From Paraburkholderia podalyriae (lineage in GTDB: Bacteria; Pseudomonadota; Gammaproteobacteria; Burkholderiales; Burkholderiaceae), in contig NZ_VZQQ01000024.1 in the NCBI RefSeq assembly GCF_014397785.1, positions 33,365 to 97,364 on the forward strand: a stretch of DNA of 64,000 nt, given 5' to 3'. Shown piece by piece: positions 8,300 through 17,653 of this stretch (position 1 is its first letter; each line of letters opens with the position of its first letter). Under the pieces are notes generated by a model. It searched no databases. It was not told the origin of the DNA and saw only the letters and a program-made list of their open reading frames with translations. Position numbers and translations under genes: made by a program.

Positions 8300-9951
8300 C
8301 CAATAGGAACCTGAGTGAAAGCGATGTGATTCTTCACGTGGAAGGCCTTGTGATTGACGGTTTCAGCAAAGGTCAATGGCATAGGATTATCGACGACATT
8401 GATCTTCGTGTACATCGCGGTGAAGTCGTAGGTCTGATAGGTGAATCGGGCTCAGGCAAGTCGACGCTGGGGCTGGCAGCCATGGGTTATGTGCGGCCGG
8501 GGTGCAGAATCGTGAGCGGAAAGGTCGAGTTCTTGAACAGAAACCTTGTCACCGCGTCGGAGTCGGAACGACTGAACATCCGCGGATCACAAATCACCTA
8601 TGTCGCCCAGAGCGCCGCAGCTTCCTTCAATCCATCGCAGAGACTCATACGGCAGACAGTGGAAAGTGCTGTGGTCCATGGCATCAAGACCCGTCGCAAT
8701 GCGGCCCGGGATGCCAAGGATATGTTTCGCGCGTTACTGCTTCCTGAACCCGAACAGATAGGCAGGCGCTATCCACACCAGGTATCCGGCGGTCAACTGC
8801 AGCGAGTGATGACAGCGATGGCAATGTCGCCGGAACCGAATCTGATCATCTTTGATGAACCCACAACCGCTCTCGATGTGACGACGCAGATTGAGGTATT
8901 GGCCGCGATCAAGGATGTCGTTGAACGTTATCACGTGGCCGCTATTTTCGTCACGCATGACCTCGCGATAGTGTCCCAAATGGCTACACGTCTTATGGTT
9001 CTTCACAAGGGAAAATGCGTAGAGGAAGCGCCCACGAGAGAGATGATAGATGAGCCGAAACACGAGTACACACGCTCATTGTGGGCTGTACGGTCGCTGG
9101 AAAAACCGTTCGTTGCCAATCAATCTCGAGAGGTTTTTCTCAAACTAGAAGGCGTTTCAGCGCATTACGGCAGCGTCAAGGTTCTTGATCAAATAACCAT
9201 GACTATCCCCAAAGGGAGGACTGTTGCAATCGTCGGTGAAAGCGGATCGGGTAAAAGCACGATAGCTCGGGTTATTGCAGGTTTACTGATTCCAAGTAGT
9301 GGTGAGGTTGTGCTCGAAGACCGAATTCTTCCTAGTTCTTATGTGAATCGCTCCCGCGAGCAGCTCCGCCGCGTACAGATGATTTATCAAATGGCCGATA
9401 CTGCACTGAATCCGCATCACACCGTGCGGGATATCCTTGCTCGTCCGCTCGCGTTCTATTCAAAAATCACCGATCCCGAGCTATCCAGACGAGTGTCAGA
9501 TCTACTCAAGAAGATTGAACTCGATGATAGCTTCGCCTCGCGTCGGCCATCTGAGCTTTCTGGTGGCCAGAGGCAGCGCGTAAGCATCGCCCGTGCTCTT
9601 GCGGCTAGTCCTGAGCTCATCATCTGCGACGAAATCACCTCAGCCCTCGACCAGGTCGTGCAGGAGGGCGTACTTAAGTTGCTGATGAAACTGCAGAGGG
9701 AGTTCGGTGTCACGTATATCTTCATTACACATGATCTCGGCGTAGTAAAAGCCATCAGTGACGAAGTGGTGGTAATGCAGAATGGGCGAATAGTTGACCA
9801 GGGAAGCAAGGAGGCCATTATGGCCCCACCATATGCTCCCTACACCGAATTGCTTCTTTCATCAGTTCCGCAAACTGACCCTGGATGGCTTGACTCGACG
9901 ATCAGTCAAAGGCGGCCGAAGGGTTCCACAAGACTTAAGTCTTCGGTTTAA
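8296..9951 (+). CDS. Fused double ATPase of peptide-type ABC importer (DppD-DppF fusion)
   Basis: A 551-residue protein with two complete ABC modules. Module 1 has Walker A GESGSGKST near 49-57, signature VSGGQLQRV and Walker B LIIFDEPTTALD. Module 2 has Walker A GESGSGKST near 312, signature LSGGQRQRV and Walker B LIICDEITSALD, where the usual proline of DEP is isoleucine. The catalytic glutamate and switch histidine (FVTHDL, FITHDL) are kept in both halves. The chosen ATG at 8296 overlaps the previous stop and follows GAAGGA; an earlier in-frame start lies inside the permease gene. The fusion replaces separate DppD and DppF subunits and powers import through the two permeases. Confidence 0.92.
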   Translation: MTNRNLSESDVILHVEGLVIDGFSKGQWHRIIDDIDLRVHRGEVVGLIGESGSGKSTLGLAAMGYVRPGCRIVSGKVEFLNRNLVTASESERLNIRGSQITYVAQSAAASFNPSQRLIRQTVESAVVHGIKTRRNAARDAKDMFRALLLPEPEQIGRRYPHQVSGGQLQRVMTAMAMSPEPNLIIFDEPTTALDVTTQIEVLAAIKDVVERYHVAAIFVTHDLAIVSQMATRLMVLHKGKCVEEAPTREMIDEPKHEYTRSLWAVRSLEKPFVANQSREVFLKLEGVSAHYGSVKVLDQITMTIPKGRTVAIVGESGSGKSTIARVIAGLLIPSSGEVVLEDRILPSSYVNRSREQLRRVQMIYQMADTALNPHHTVRDILARPLAFYSKITDPELSRRVSDLLKKIELDDSFASRRPSELSGGQRQRVSIARALAASPELIICDEITSALDQVVQEGVLKLLMKLQREFGVTYIFITHDLGVVKAISDEVVVMQNGRIVDQGSKEAIMAPPYAPYTELLLSSVPQTDPGWLDSTISQRRPKGSTRLKSSV

Positions 9952-10147
9952 CCGTCGCGGGTCATACAGACCATAGGCGTGGTTCAACCAGAGGGAGCTG
10001 CGCAAGTTGGGAAATTTCATCGCTAATTGGAGCGAAACGGCATGAGCAATCCGCTCGGCGCTTGACCGGACGTAAGAGACGGTTGTTTTTCACTTTAGCT
10101 CGCACATTCCAAAAACCCGCAATCCATTCTACGCACAACGAGGAAAT

Positions 10148-11752
10148 ATGAATAACGAAATGGGCTATAAACTGGAGCTTCTCTTGCGAGACGTCTCCAG
10201 ATCCCAAGTTTCCCGCAGACAATTTTTGCAAACATCCGGGGCGCTCGGGCTAGGTGCGACTGCCCCTTCTTTGTGGGCACAAACTGCATACGCCACGCCG
10301 AAAAAAGGAGGGACCTTCCGCGCGGGGCTAAGCGACGGCAGCACGACCGATTCGCTTGATCCGGCAACGACAGCCAGTCTGTACATGATCCAGTTGCGGT
10401 ATGCATTTAGAACATACCTGACTGAGATCACTCCGTCCAACCAGGTAGGGCCGGACTCGGCTCAATCATGGGAGTCGTCGCCCGATGCCAAGGTATGGAA
10501 GTTCAAGCTCTTTCGCGGCCAGCAATTTCATAACGGCAAGACATTAACTGCGAGCGACGTCGTAGCCTCAATTAACTACCATCGACGGCCAGGTTCCACA
10601 TCTGGCGCTAAGACCCTCCTGAAGGACATCGCGGACATTAGCGCTGATGGTGTTGGTGTTGTCGTTATCAAGCTGAGCGCCGGCATGGCAGACCTACCTT
10701 ATCTCATGGCAGACTACCACTTCCCGATCATGCCCGGAGACGGTAATGGCGGGATTGACTGGGGATCGGGAATAGGCGCTGGACCGTACAAAATTATCCG
10801 CTTCCAGCCCGGTATAGGCGCAGAACTAACACGTCATGACAGGTATCACAGACCTGACCAGGCGTACTTTGATGCGCTTCACCTGATGGTATTGAACGAC
10901 GTCAACGCTAGGCAGACGGCGCTGCTCAACAACGAGGCCGATGCCATCGTAAGCCTTGACCTGAGAATCTTACCTCTTCTGAGTCGCAATCGGTCAGTCG
11001 CAATCGACGAGGTCGCGGGCGGTAGCTACAACGGGATGCCGATGAATTGTCTGTCATCGCCGTTCAAGGATCCGAATGTCCGACTCGCGCTGAAATATGC
11101 GTTAAATCGCGAAGAAATCGTCGCGAAGATTATGAACGGTCACGCGACGGTGGGAAACGATCAACCAGTGAGCCCGATCATGCCCTACGCCGCGAAAATT
11201 CCGCAACGTCACTACGATCCCGACAAGGCTAAGTTCTATCTTCGAAAAGCAGGACTCGATTCGCTTAAGGTTCAACTTTCGACAAGTGATGCTGCAGGCG
11301 CTAGCGCCGTAGACATGGCAGTTCTGTTCGCGCAGGGCGCATCGAAGGCAGGGATCGACATCGGAGTGGTCCGGGAATCTGCTGACGGTTATTGGTCAAA
11401 TGTGTGGTTAAAAAAGCCGTTCGTCGTTGTCAACGCCGGGCAAAGACCAACACCGGACGTTGTGTTCTCGCAGTTCCTTGAGGATGGCGCTGCGTGGAAT
11501 GATACGCACTGGCACAATGACAGGTTTCAGTCGCTTCTTCTGACGGCGAAGTCAATGCTCGATCAGAAAAGGCGTTCTGAGATATACGCAGAGATGCAAG
11601 CCATCTGTAGCGACGACGGAGGTTATTTGATTCCGTTCTTCGCAAACAAGGTTAGCGCACGCAGAAGCAACGTGAAGCATACCAAAACAATTTCCAGCGC
11701 ATGGGAGCTTGACGGCGGGCGAGCATATCAACGATGGTGGTTCGGGGATTGA
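10148..11752 (+). CDS. ABC transporter substrate-binding protein, peptide family 5, Tat signal
   Basis: A 534-residue extracytoplasmic binding protein. The N-terminus carries a twin-arginine signal (SRRQFLQTSGALGLGA, residues 22-37) with cleavage probably after the AYA near residue 49, so it is exported folded. The mature part shows the family-5 layout: an early GGTFRAGL strand, FKLFRGQQFHNGKTLTASDV, then the hinge motif FKDPNVRLALKYALNREEIV. The start follows GAGGAAAT at good distance. The 196-base gap after the ATPase gene probably holds a separate promoter or mRNA-processing site, which is common when the binding protein is made in excess. The ligand may be a peptide, a polyamide or another amide compound, matched to the amidase upstream. 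Confidence 0.9.
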   Translation: MNNEMGYKLELLLRDVSRSQVSRRQFLQTSGALGLGATAPSLWAQTAYATPKKGGTFRAGLSDGSTTDSLDPATTASLYMIQLRYAFRTYLTEITPSNQVGPDSAQSWESSPDAKVWKFKLFRGQQFHNGKTLTASDVVASINYHRRPGSTSGAKTLLKDIADISADGVGVVVIKLSAGMADLPYLMADYHFPIMPGDGNGGIDWGSGIGAGPYKIIRFQPGIGAELTRHDRYHRPDQAYFDALHLMVLNDVNARQTALLNNEADAIVSLDLRILPLLSRNRSVAIDEVAGGSYNGMPMNCLSSPFKDPNVRLALKYALNREEIVAKIMNGHATVGNDQPVSPIMPYAAKIPQRHYDPDKAKFYLRKAGLDSLKVQLSTSDAAGASAVDMAVLFAQGASKAGIDIGVVRESADGYWSNVWLKKPFVVVNAGQRPTPDVVFSQFLEDGAAWNDTHWHNDRFQSLLLTAKSMLDQKRRSEIYAEMQAICSDDGGYLIPFFANKVSARRSNVKHTKTISSAWELDGGRAYQRWWFGD

Positions 11753-11849
11753 TGATCTCTTCCACGTTAGCAGGATGGTTGTACGGGTGAGTTTGCGCGA
11801 TGAAGGAGATAAGATCGCTTTATCACGGCCACTAGCCGACTGCGTCGTT

Positions 11850-12243
11850 GAAATGGCACTGATCGAACTCGCCGCGATGGATCGTCGTACTTCCATTTAA
11901 TCGGCCTGGGATTCTTGTTGTGCTCGCGGATATAGCGCATCAGCTTGCGCTCCAGATCCTTTACCGTGGTGAAGATGCCTCGCGCAAACACGTCGCGCTG
12001 GATGCGCGAGAATCAGTTCTCCACCTGATTTAGCCAGGAGGTATAGGTCGGCGTGTAATGCAACCGCACGTTTCGGTGTTGCCGCAGGAAATCTTGCACG
12101 CGCGGGGTCTTGTGACTGCTGACGTTGTCGCAGATCACATGGATCTCTTGTTTGGGCCGCTGGCTGGCTACAACGTCGGTGAGGAAGGCCACGAACTGCT
12201 CGCTGGTATGGCGCGGCGCCATCTCGTGCGGGCACGGGGCACG
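11850..12243 (-). pseudogene. IS630-family transposase C-terminal relic
   Basis: Leftward translation gives RHTSEQFVAFLTDVV, then the DDE strand IHVICDNVSSHKTP, then YTPTYTSWLNQVE, a TGA stop near 12010, then FSRIQRDVFARGIF and KLMRYIREHNKNPRPIKWKY. The second Asp and the Glu of the DDE triad are visible; the N-terminal part with the first Asp is not in place. The stop codon and truncation make it inactive. The subgroup (ending WKYDDPSRRV) differs from the intact IS630 element at 47-48 kb but matches the older relic that element has landed in. Confidence 0.8.
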
Positions 12244-12613
12244 GTTGTTACGACTGCAGGGCCGACCGTCGTGTCGACTGTGACCTCAGCCGCGTTTCCG
12301 TTGTCCGTCATGCCGACGTACCTGTCTTCACGCCTGCCGCTGCATCCGCCCGCACCACCAGTTTGGCTGGGCGCTGCAGCACCAGGTTCTGGAACTGCTG
12401 TGCCTGGGCGCCTCGCTGCGGCGTACCGCCGCGACTTTCGCGCTTGCTAGCTACCACCCTGAGCGGCGCTGGTGTCAGCTGGCAAAGTGGATAGATGGCA
12501 TGAACGCCGCCCTCCGCTCGGGGAAAGAAAGGGCGTGCTGAAGTCGCAGGAGCCAAGTCTGTACCGATGCGACCTTCCTCGATATGCCAAAGTGACGCGG
12601 CTAGCTCCCGTTT

Positions 12614-12735
12614 TTGAAGCGAGGAACGACCAGGGCTACCACGACCTACGGGCTCGACATCTCGAAGCGCGTATTTCAGATGTGCTGGATCGAAGACGAA
12701 ACCGGTGAATTTGATAGCCGGCGCTTTGACGGAGC
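12614..12735 (+). pseudogene. IS110-family transposase N-terminal relic
   Basis: The stretch reads TTTYGLDISKRVFQMCWIED followed by ETGEFDSRRF, the typical start of an IS110/IS1111 DEDD transposase with the first catalytic Asp in GLDIS. Homology ends near 12735 and the remaining 300 codons are absent. Surrounding DNA from 12244 to 13749 contains only short frames; I see no intact gene in it, although a frame at 13090-13190 (INEYIGEGEPENIVIKSV) looks protein-like and is unassigned. Confidence 0.65.
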
Positions 12736-13749
12736 CCGGCTGTTCAATGCCGCCGTTGCTTCGGGCGTCCATGTATCGCGGATCCCGACCTGCATCTCGA
12801 CATCCAGTTCAAACCGGTGGATTTCGTTGCCCAGCAGGCTGATATCGCTGTGAGCCGCGGCGCAGTAAGCTGGCCGAGACCGACGCGGACAAATTGACGA
12901 TGAAAGGGTCTATTCGGTTTGCCTCCTGCCCTGCTCCGTCCTCCGGTAGGTACAGGCGCGTGCAGAAGCCGGGTGAAAGCCGCCATAGGCGGCTACGCGG
13001 CATCCCGGCGTCGGGCCTAGCCGTCAGATGATCGTTGCGTACGCGCGACAAAGCGGCGTGCTTTTAGTAGGCAGCAGCAAACGAGTACATCAATGAGTAC
13101 ATTGGCGAGGGCGAACCAGAAAATATCGTCATCAAATCAGTCACCTGCGGGTGCAATCCGAGTCCTCTCCTGGAGTCCAAAATCGAATGAGGAAGTACAG
13201 AGAAGGCTGAGCACCTCATGACCCATTGATTCGATAGCTTTCTCCCAATTACCACTCGATCCGGAATCTCGCATCGCAGAGCAGCCAGTGCTTCCGCAGC
13301 ACATCAAACTTCGAGTGCCGGAAGCGGACTCGTAGCCTTGCTCCTTCGCACGCTCAGGCGCTGCCGCCCTCCCCGTTTTTGCTATTCCGCGAGGCAACAG
13401 CGACGACCCACGCCTCGTTTTCCCCGAAAACCCGACGGCACCCCACGCACGTCCAGTGAGCTTGTGTCATACGCGGCAGACATCGCCGTACCCTATGTTC
13501 CAGTCTCGATGCAATGGTTGCGAATACATCTTTTTCGCACGGCTAGCGCGCAGAAGCATGTTGAGCGTAACGACAATTTTCAAATGGACGCGATCACTGC
13601 CGTGGATCACTCGATCGCAGAGGGCGCCGCGACCATCATGGTCACGGCTACCGCCCCTGTAAAAAAAATGCCGGCGATGACGGGCGCCGTGCTTACGGCG
13701 CTCAGAAGATTGGACGCACAGAATCGTGTCGGCGAGTCGCCACGCTGCG
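12736..13749. other. Decayed intergenic DNA, no gene recognised
   Basis: About one kilobase with only short, mutually inconsistent frames on both strands. The right part (from about 13560) is related to the DNA at 63.6-63.8 kb just beyond the argP-like end there, including a leftward peptide ending in a hydrophobic run (NLLSAVSTAPVIAGIFFTGA here; STLLVAVILPLVAGIF at the other copy), possibly a former small membrane protein. Confidence 0.4.
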
Positions 13750-14259
13750 TCAACCGGCGTGCGCTGCCGTCGGAACCGACTGAACCAGGCTCCGCCGCGC
13801 CGCATTCATAACCAGTGCGCTAATCGTCGCGAGCGGCTCGGGCTCCTGCTCCCAGTGAGGCCAGTACAGATCGATCATCAGGTCACGCTCGGGGGCGAGC
13901 GCCACCAGCCTGCCCTCACGGATCATCGGCTCCACCTGCATGGCCGGGACCTGCCCGTAACCGAGCTCGTCCAGGATCGCATTGAGCAACGCAGTCGGCG
14001 AAGGAAAATAGTGTCGGGGGTACCGGCCGACCGCCACCCCGAGACGCAGCCCGAAAAACACATCGTGCAGGGCGTCCTTGCGGTCAAACAGGATGGCGGT
14101 GGCCTCGAGCACGTCCGGCAAGGTCAGACCACCGGCGAAATGTTCGCGCGCGAAGCCGGGTGTGGCGACACATTGATAGCGCATCCATGCCGGCAGGCGC
14201 CGCATGAGGGAGGTGCTGCCCAGCAGCAGTGCGGCGGTCTGTGCGCCGATCAGAACCAC
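13750..14259 (-). pseudogene. argP: argP/iciA-like LysR regulator, C-terminal half only
   Basis: The frame encodes the effector-binding half of an ArgP-type LysR regulator: MRYQCVATPGFAREHFAGGL, DRKDALHDVFF, GRYPRHYFPSPTALLNAIL and LMIDLYWPHWEQEPEPLA. In ArgP the last motif is usually YWHHW; here the first His is Pro. The winged-helix half is absent, since upstream codons do not resemble a DNA-binding domain. A complementary N-terminal half is found at 45820-46299 and another copy of this 3' end lies at the right edge. ArgP normally controls arginine/lysine export (argO/lysE). This copy cannot bind DNA and is taken as a pseudogene. Confidence 0.75.
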
Positions 14260-14755
14260 GCAGACGGCGAGGCGCGGAACGGGAAACAGTACGCGCAGCA
14301 GTGGCGCGCGGGATGGACGGAACGGAAGATCATTGGAGTTGGGTCAGAATTTTGGTAAGCCCGGCGGGTTGCTTTCGGAACGGTTCAGCGCCTCGGCCTG
14401 AACCCCCCAGCGCGCGAGCGAGCGCGCGTAAGTACCGTTGGCGAACACACCGTTGGTCGCGTGTCACTCCGTCGACGAGTCCACTACCCTTGCGCCTTGC
14501 AATCGCAACATCCGCTCTCGCGGGCCAGCCCGCGTTCACGGTTCCCACCTGGCGAATCGCGCCGGTTCGCGGGGCGTCGTAGGCAAGCGGCGCATGGACG
14601 ACAAGCGACCTGCCAAGAGGAGGTCGCCATCCGCACAATGCGGATAAACAGTCCACCGTCTGGATACGGAGCTGCACTGTAACAGTAGCGCGTCAACCCC
14701 CGCTGGCACCTACATCCTGGACCGGAACCCGCGACGGACAAGAATTAACCTCGAA
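14260..14755. other. Intergenic DNA upstream of porin gene
   Basis: Nothing recognisable is encoded here on either strand. The left part probably continues the decay of the argP fragment; the right part should contain the promoter for the porin gene, together with the palindrome at 14756. Confidence 0.4.
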
Positions 14756-14772
14756 GTTCCAACGTGTGGAAA
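14756..14772. promoter_or_regulatory. Candidate IclR-type operator upstream of porin
   Basis: GTTCCA-ACGTG-TGGAAA, 11 of 12 arm bases matching the consensus GTTCCA-N5-TGGAAC found before the other genes of this cluster. It lies about 170 bases before the porin start. IclR-family proteins bind short palindromes of this kind; the link to the nearby IclR-SMP30 protein is inferred. Confidence 0.55.
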
Positions 14773-14943
14773 TCGCTGTCTGGGCAGGTCCGACGCTGCA
14801 TACCCTTCCCACGCGCTTGTCCCTAGCATGCTCCCCTGCGCATGTCGCTCTGCGGCCCGCACAAAGCGGCGCTGAGCAAATGGCAACGATGAATCACCAG
14901 CCGACGATCGGCTCGGACTACAAATGAACAGTTGGAGACTGCC

Positions 14944-16107
14944 GTGAGCAATCAACGCAACACCGTTTTTCTTTCCCTCGCTTTGGCACTGCCGATCTGC
15001 GCTCAGGCTCAGAGTAGCGTGACACTCTACGGCGTACTGGACGCCGGCCTCATCTTCGCAAACAACGTCGGCGGCTCCCATCTGTATGCGACGCAAGCCG
15101 GATGGTACCAGGGCAATCGTTGGGGTATGACAGGAACCGAGGACCTGGGCGGTGGCTTCCAGGCCATTTTCCGGCTGGAAAGCGGTTTCTCGCCGTTGAC
15201 GGGCGCGATGGGACAAGGTAACTCCATGTTCGGGCGGCAAGCTTTTGTTGGAGTGACGAGCCCCTATGGAGCGGCAACCCTCGGGCGGCAATACGATTCC
15301 ATCGTCGACTATGTTGAACCCGCGCGTGCGAGCACGGCGCTGCTCATCAATCATCCGGCAGAGCTCGACAATCTCGGCAACGACTACCGCCTGAATAACG
15401 TCGTCAAGTTTGCCAGCGTGGATTACGGCGGTTTGAAGTTCGGCGGGCTGTTCAGCGCCGGAGGCGTAGCGGGAAGTTTCGAGCGCAATCGCGCGTGGTC
15501 GCTCGGTACGTCGTATAAGCGTGGCCCGTTATTCTTCGGCCTCGCCTATCTCAACGCGCGCGATCCGAACTTCTCGTACTACGGCAACAACCCGTCGTCG
15601 AGCACGACCGCATCCAACATGTCGTCATACCGGGTCTTTTCCGGCTATGCGTCCGCGCGCTCCCTGGAAACCTTCGCCGCCACCACGGGATACACGGCCG
15701 GCGCGTGGAGTCTCGCCGCCACATATACGAACGTGCGCTTCAAAGGCCTTGGCGCGATAGCCGCGCTCGACTCGAACGGCTATCGCGGGACCGCGTCATT
15801 CAATACAGCGGAAGTCGCGATGGGCTACTCGTTCACGCCTTCGCTGAAACTGGGCGCTTCGTATCAGTACATCCACGGCGCTCCAGTGAACGGCGGCGAT
15901 GCAGGCCGTGTGACTTATCACGAAGCCGATGTCTCGCTCGACTACTTCCTCTCGAAGCGAACCGACGTGTACGCGATGGTGATGGGGCAGCAGGCATCAG
16001 GGCGAGATTCCACGGGCCGCAACGCGGTCGCGCAACTGTGGGCGCTTTCCGCGTCGTCCTCGAACCGCCAGGTTGGCGCCGTTGTCGGGCTGCGTCACAA
16101 GTTCTGA
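14944..16107 (+). CDS. General porin, Burkholderia-type 16-strand trimeric
   Basis: 387-residue outer-membrane porin. I choose GTG 14944, six bases after GGAG; the TTG at 14932 would include that GGAG in the gene. A short signal peptide ends in CAQA, leaving QSSVTLYGVLDAG as the mature start. Strand signatures follow (RWGMTGTEDLGGGFQAIFRL, MFGRQAFVGV), the constriction loop follows TLGRQYDSIVDYV, and the chain ends in VVGLRHKF with the terminal Phe needed for BAM assembly. A predicted operator of the cluster's regulon lies upstream, so it probably admits the same substrate that the MFS carrier then imports. Confidence 0.92.
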   Translation: MSNQRNTVFLSLALALPICAQAQSSVTLYGVLDAGLIFANNVGGSHLYATQAGWYQGNRWGMTGTEDLGGGFQAIFRLESGFSPLTGAMGQGNSMFGRQAFVGVTSPYGAATLGRQYDSIVDYVEPARASTALLINHPAELDNLGNDYRLNNVVKFASVDYGGLKFGGLFSAGGVAGSFERNRAWSLGTSYKRGPLFFGLAYLNARDPNFSYYGNNPSSSTTASNMSSYRVFSGYASARSLETFAATTGYTAGAWSLAATYTNVRFKGLGAIAALDSNGYRGTASFNTAEVAMGYSFTPSLKLGASYQYIHGAPVNGGDAGRVTYHEADVSLDYFLSKRTDVYAMVMGQQASGRDSTGRNAVAQLWALSASSSNRQVGAVVGLRHKF

Positions 16108-16162
16108 TCGAAATTATCCGCTGCGCCCAACGGCGCGAGCCGATGCAACTCGTTGCGGGCCA

Positions 16163-16179
16163 GTTCCACTGCCTGGGAA
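16163..16179. promoter_or_regulatory. Weak operator-like match before MFS gene
   Basis: GTTCCA-CTGCC-TGGGAA keeps one full arm of the GTTCCA-N5-TGGAAC palindrome, the other arm matching in four of six positions. It lies 120 bases before the transporter start. Position is suggestive; the match alone could be chance. Confidence 0.25.
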
Positions 16180-16299
16180 TGAGGCCCTTGGATCCGTCGG
16201 GCGGCAGGCCCCGCGGTTCAGGTCAACCAGTACGATGAACATCAAAGCCGTCGCGAAGCGTGGCGCCGGACACGACAAAAAGTTTGGAGACAAGAAGCG

Positions 16300-17586
16300 A
16301 TGAAATTCCGCGGACAATACCGTACGATCATTCTGGCGATGCTCCTGCTCGCCACGGTCATCAACTACATCGACCGTTCTGCGTTGTCGATTGCCATGCC
16401 GTTCGTCACGCGTGATTTTCATCTCACGGCAGGCGAGAAAGGCATCATCTTCGGCGCCTTCTCGATCGGCTATGCGGTCTTCAACTTCCTCGGGGGTTAC
16501 TTGGCCGACCGATTCGGCGGACGCCGCGTGCTGACCGTCTCCATGGCAGGCTGGTCCATTGCGTGTGGACTGACGGCCGCCGTCTCCGGCTTCTGGTCAA
16601 TGCTTCTGGTCCGCATTGCGTTCGGTATGGGCGAAGGGCCGAATGCATCGACGGCCAACAAGGTCGTGAACACGTGGTTTCCGCTCGGCGAACGCGCGAC
16701 CGCCGCCGGCATCAGCCAGGCCGGTGGTCCAATCGGTGGCGCACTCGCGGGCCCAGTGGTCGGCTTCCTCGCGCTTTCGTTCGGCTGGCGCGCAGCGTTT
16801 CTCGTGATGGCCCTGCTCGGCATCACGTGGGCGATCATGTGGCGCTTCCTCGCCACCGAAACGCCGGCACAACATCCGCGCGTGAACAAGGCGGAGCTTT
16901 CACACATAGAGTCCGGTCAGGAAGCGGTAAAAGCGCCGACAGGCCAGAAGGTCTCCATTCGCGAGGTCATCACCACTCGCGCCGTGCTGACTACCGGCAT
17001 CTCGCTCTTCTGCTACAACTACATCCTGTTCTTCTTCATTACGTGGTTCCCGAGTTACCTCGTCGATGCGAAGAACATCAGCCTGAAGGACATGAGTCTT
17101 GTGAGCTCGTTGCCGTGGATTACCGGCGCGATCGGCTTTCTCTCAGGCGGCTTTCTCGTCGATGCGATTTATCGGCGCACCGGCAAGCGCATGTTCTCCC
17201 GCAAGGTCGTGCTGGTGACGTCGCTTCTGATTGCGGCTGCGTGCATTGCACTGACCGGTGTGGTCGATTCGGTCTGGACGGCAGTTGGTGTGATGACGGT
17301 AGCAATCGGCTTGCTGATGCTTGCGGCGCCTGCATATTGGGCGATCATTCAGGACAGCGTGCCGCGCCATCAGGTAGGCACGGCGAGCGGATTCATGCAC
17401 GGGCTCGCGAACTGTTCGGGCATCGTCGGACCTGCAATCACCGGCATGCTCATTCAGACCACCGGCAACTATGCGAGCGCGTTCGTGCTCGCGGGTGCGG
17501 TCGGGCTGGTCGGCTCGCTGATTCTCGCCTGGTTCGTCGACGGCACTGATCGCGTGCTGGAGCCCAAGCCGGCCTCGGTCTGCTAA
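16300..17586 (+). CDS. MFS transporter, anion:cation symporter type (sugar acid/hexuronate)
   Basis: A 428-residue, twelve-helix carrier of the ACS group (GudP, ExuT, GarP relatives). Helix 1 carries INYIDRSALSIAMPF, the family motif with the conserved Asp-Arg; loop 2-3 has GGYLADRFGGRRVL; helix 4 has RIAFGMGEGPNASTANKV, matching the glucarate/galactonate carriers. The start follows GGAGACAAGAAGCG. A strong terminator follows directly. Members import aldarates, aldonates or uronates with protons. Neighbouring dehydrogenase and dehydratase genes agree with a sugar-acid or uronate substrate. Confidence 0.9.
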   Translation: MKFRGQYRTIILAMLLLATVINYIDRSALSIAMPFVTRDFHLTAGEKGIIFGAFSIGYAVFNFLGGYLADRFGGRRVLTVSMAGWSIACGLTAAVSGFWSMLLVRIAFGMGEGPNASTANKVVNTWFPLGERATAAGISQAGGPIGGALAGPVVGFLALSFGWRAAFLVMALLGITWAIMWRFLATETPAQHPRVNKAELSHIESGQEAVKAPTGQKVSIREVITTRAVLTTGISLFCYNYILFFFITWFPSYLVDAKNISLKDMSLVSSLPWITGAIGFLSGGFLVDAIYRRTGKRMFSRKVVLVTSLLIAAACIALTGVVDSVWTAVGVMTVAIGLLMLAAPAYWAIIQDSVPRHQVGTASGFMHGLANCSGIVGPAITGMLIQTTGNYASAFVLAGAVGLVGSLILAWFVDGTDRVLEPKPASVC

Positions 17587-17611
17587 CGCCGCACACGCCG
17601 CTTGTCTGATG

Positions 17612-17642
17612 CGCATGTCCTGTCAGGACATGCGTTTTTTTT
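17612..17642 (+). terminator. Rho-independent terminator after MFS gene
   Basis: An inverted repeat (CGCATGTCCTG / CAGGACATGCG) followed by eight T residues, 25 bases after the transporter stop. It separates the transporter transcript from the esterase gene that starts a few bases later. Confidence 0.9.
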
Positions 17643-17653
17643 AAACAAACTTT

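Noticed and set aside
14710..15354. A 214-codon leftward frame over the porin start
   Set aside because: It is antisense to the signal peptide and first strands of the porin and shows no family features.
16563..17549. A 328-codon frame on the same strand inside the MFS gene
   Set aside because: Arg/His-rich out-of-frame reading; the overlapping frame has twelve clean transmembrane helices.
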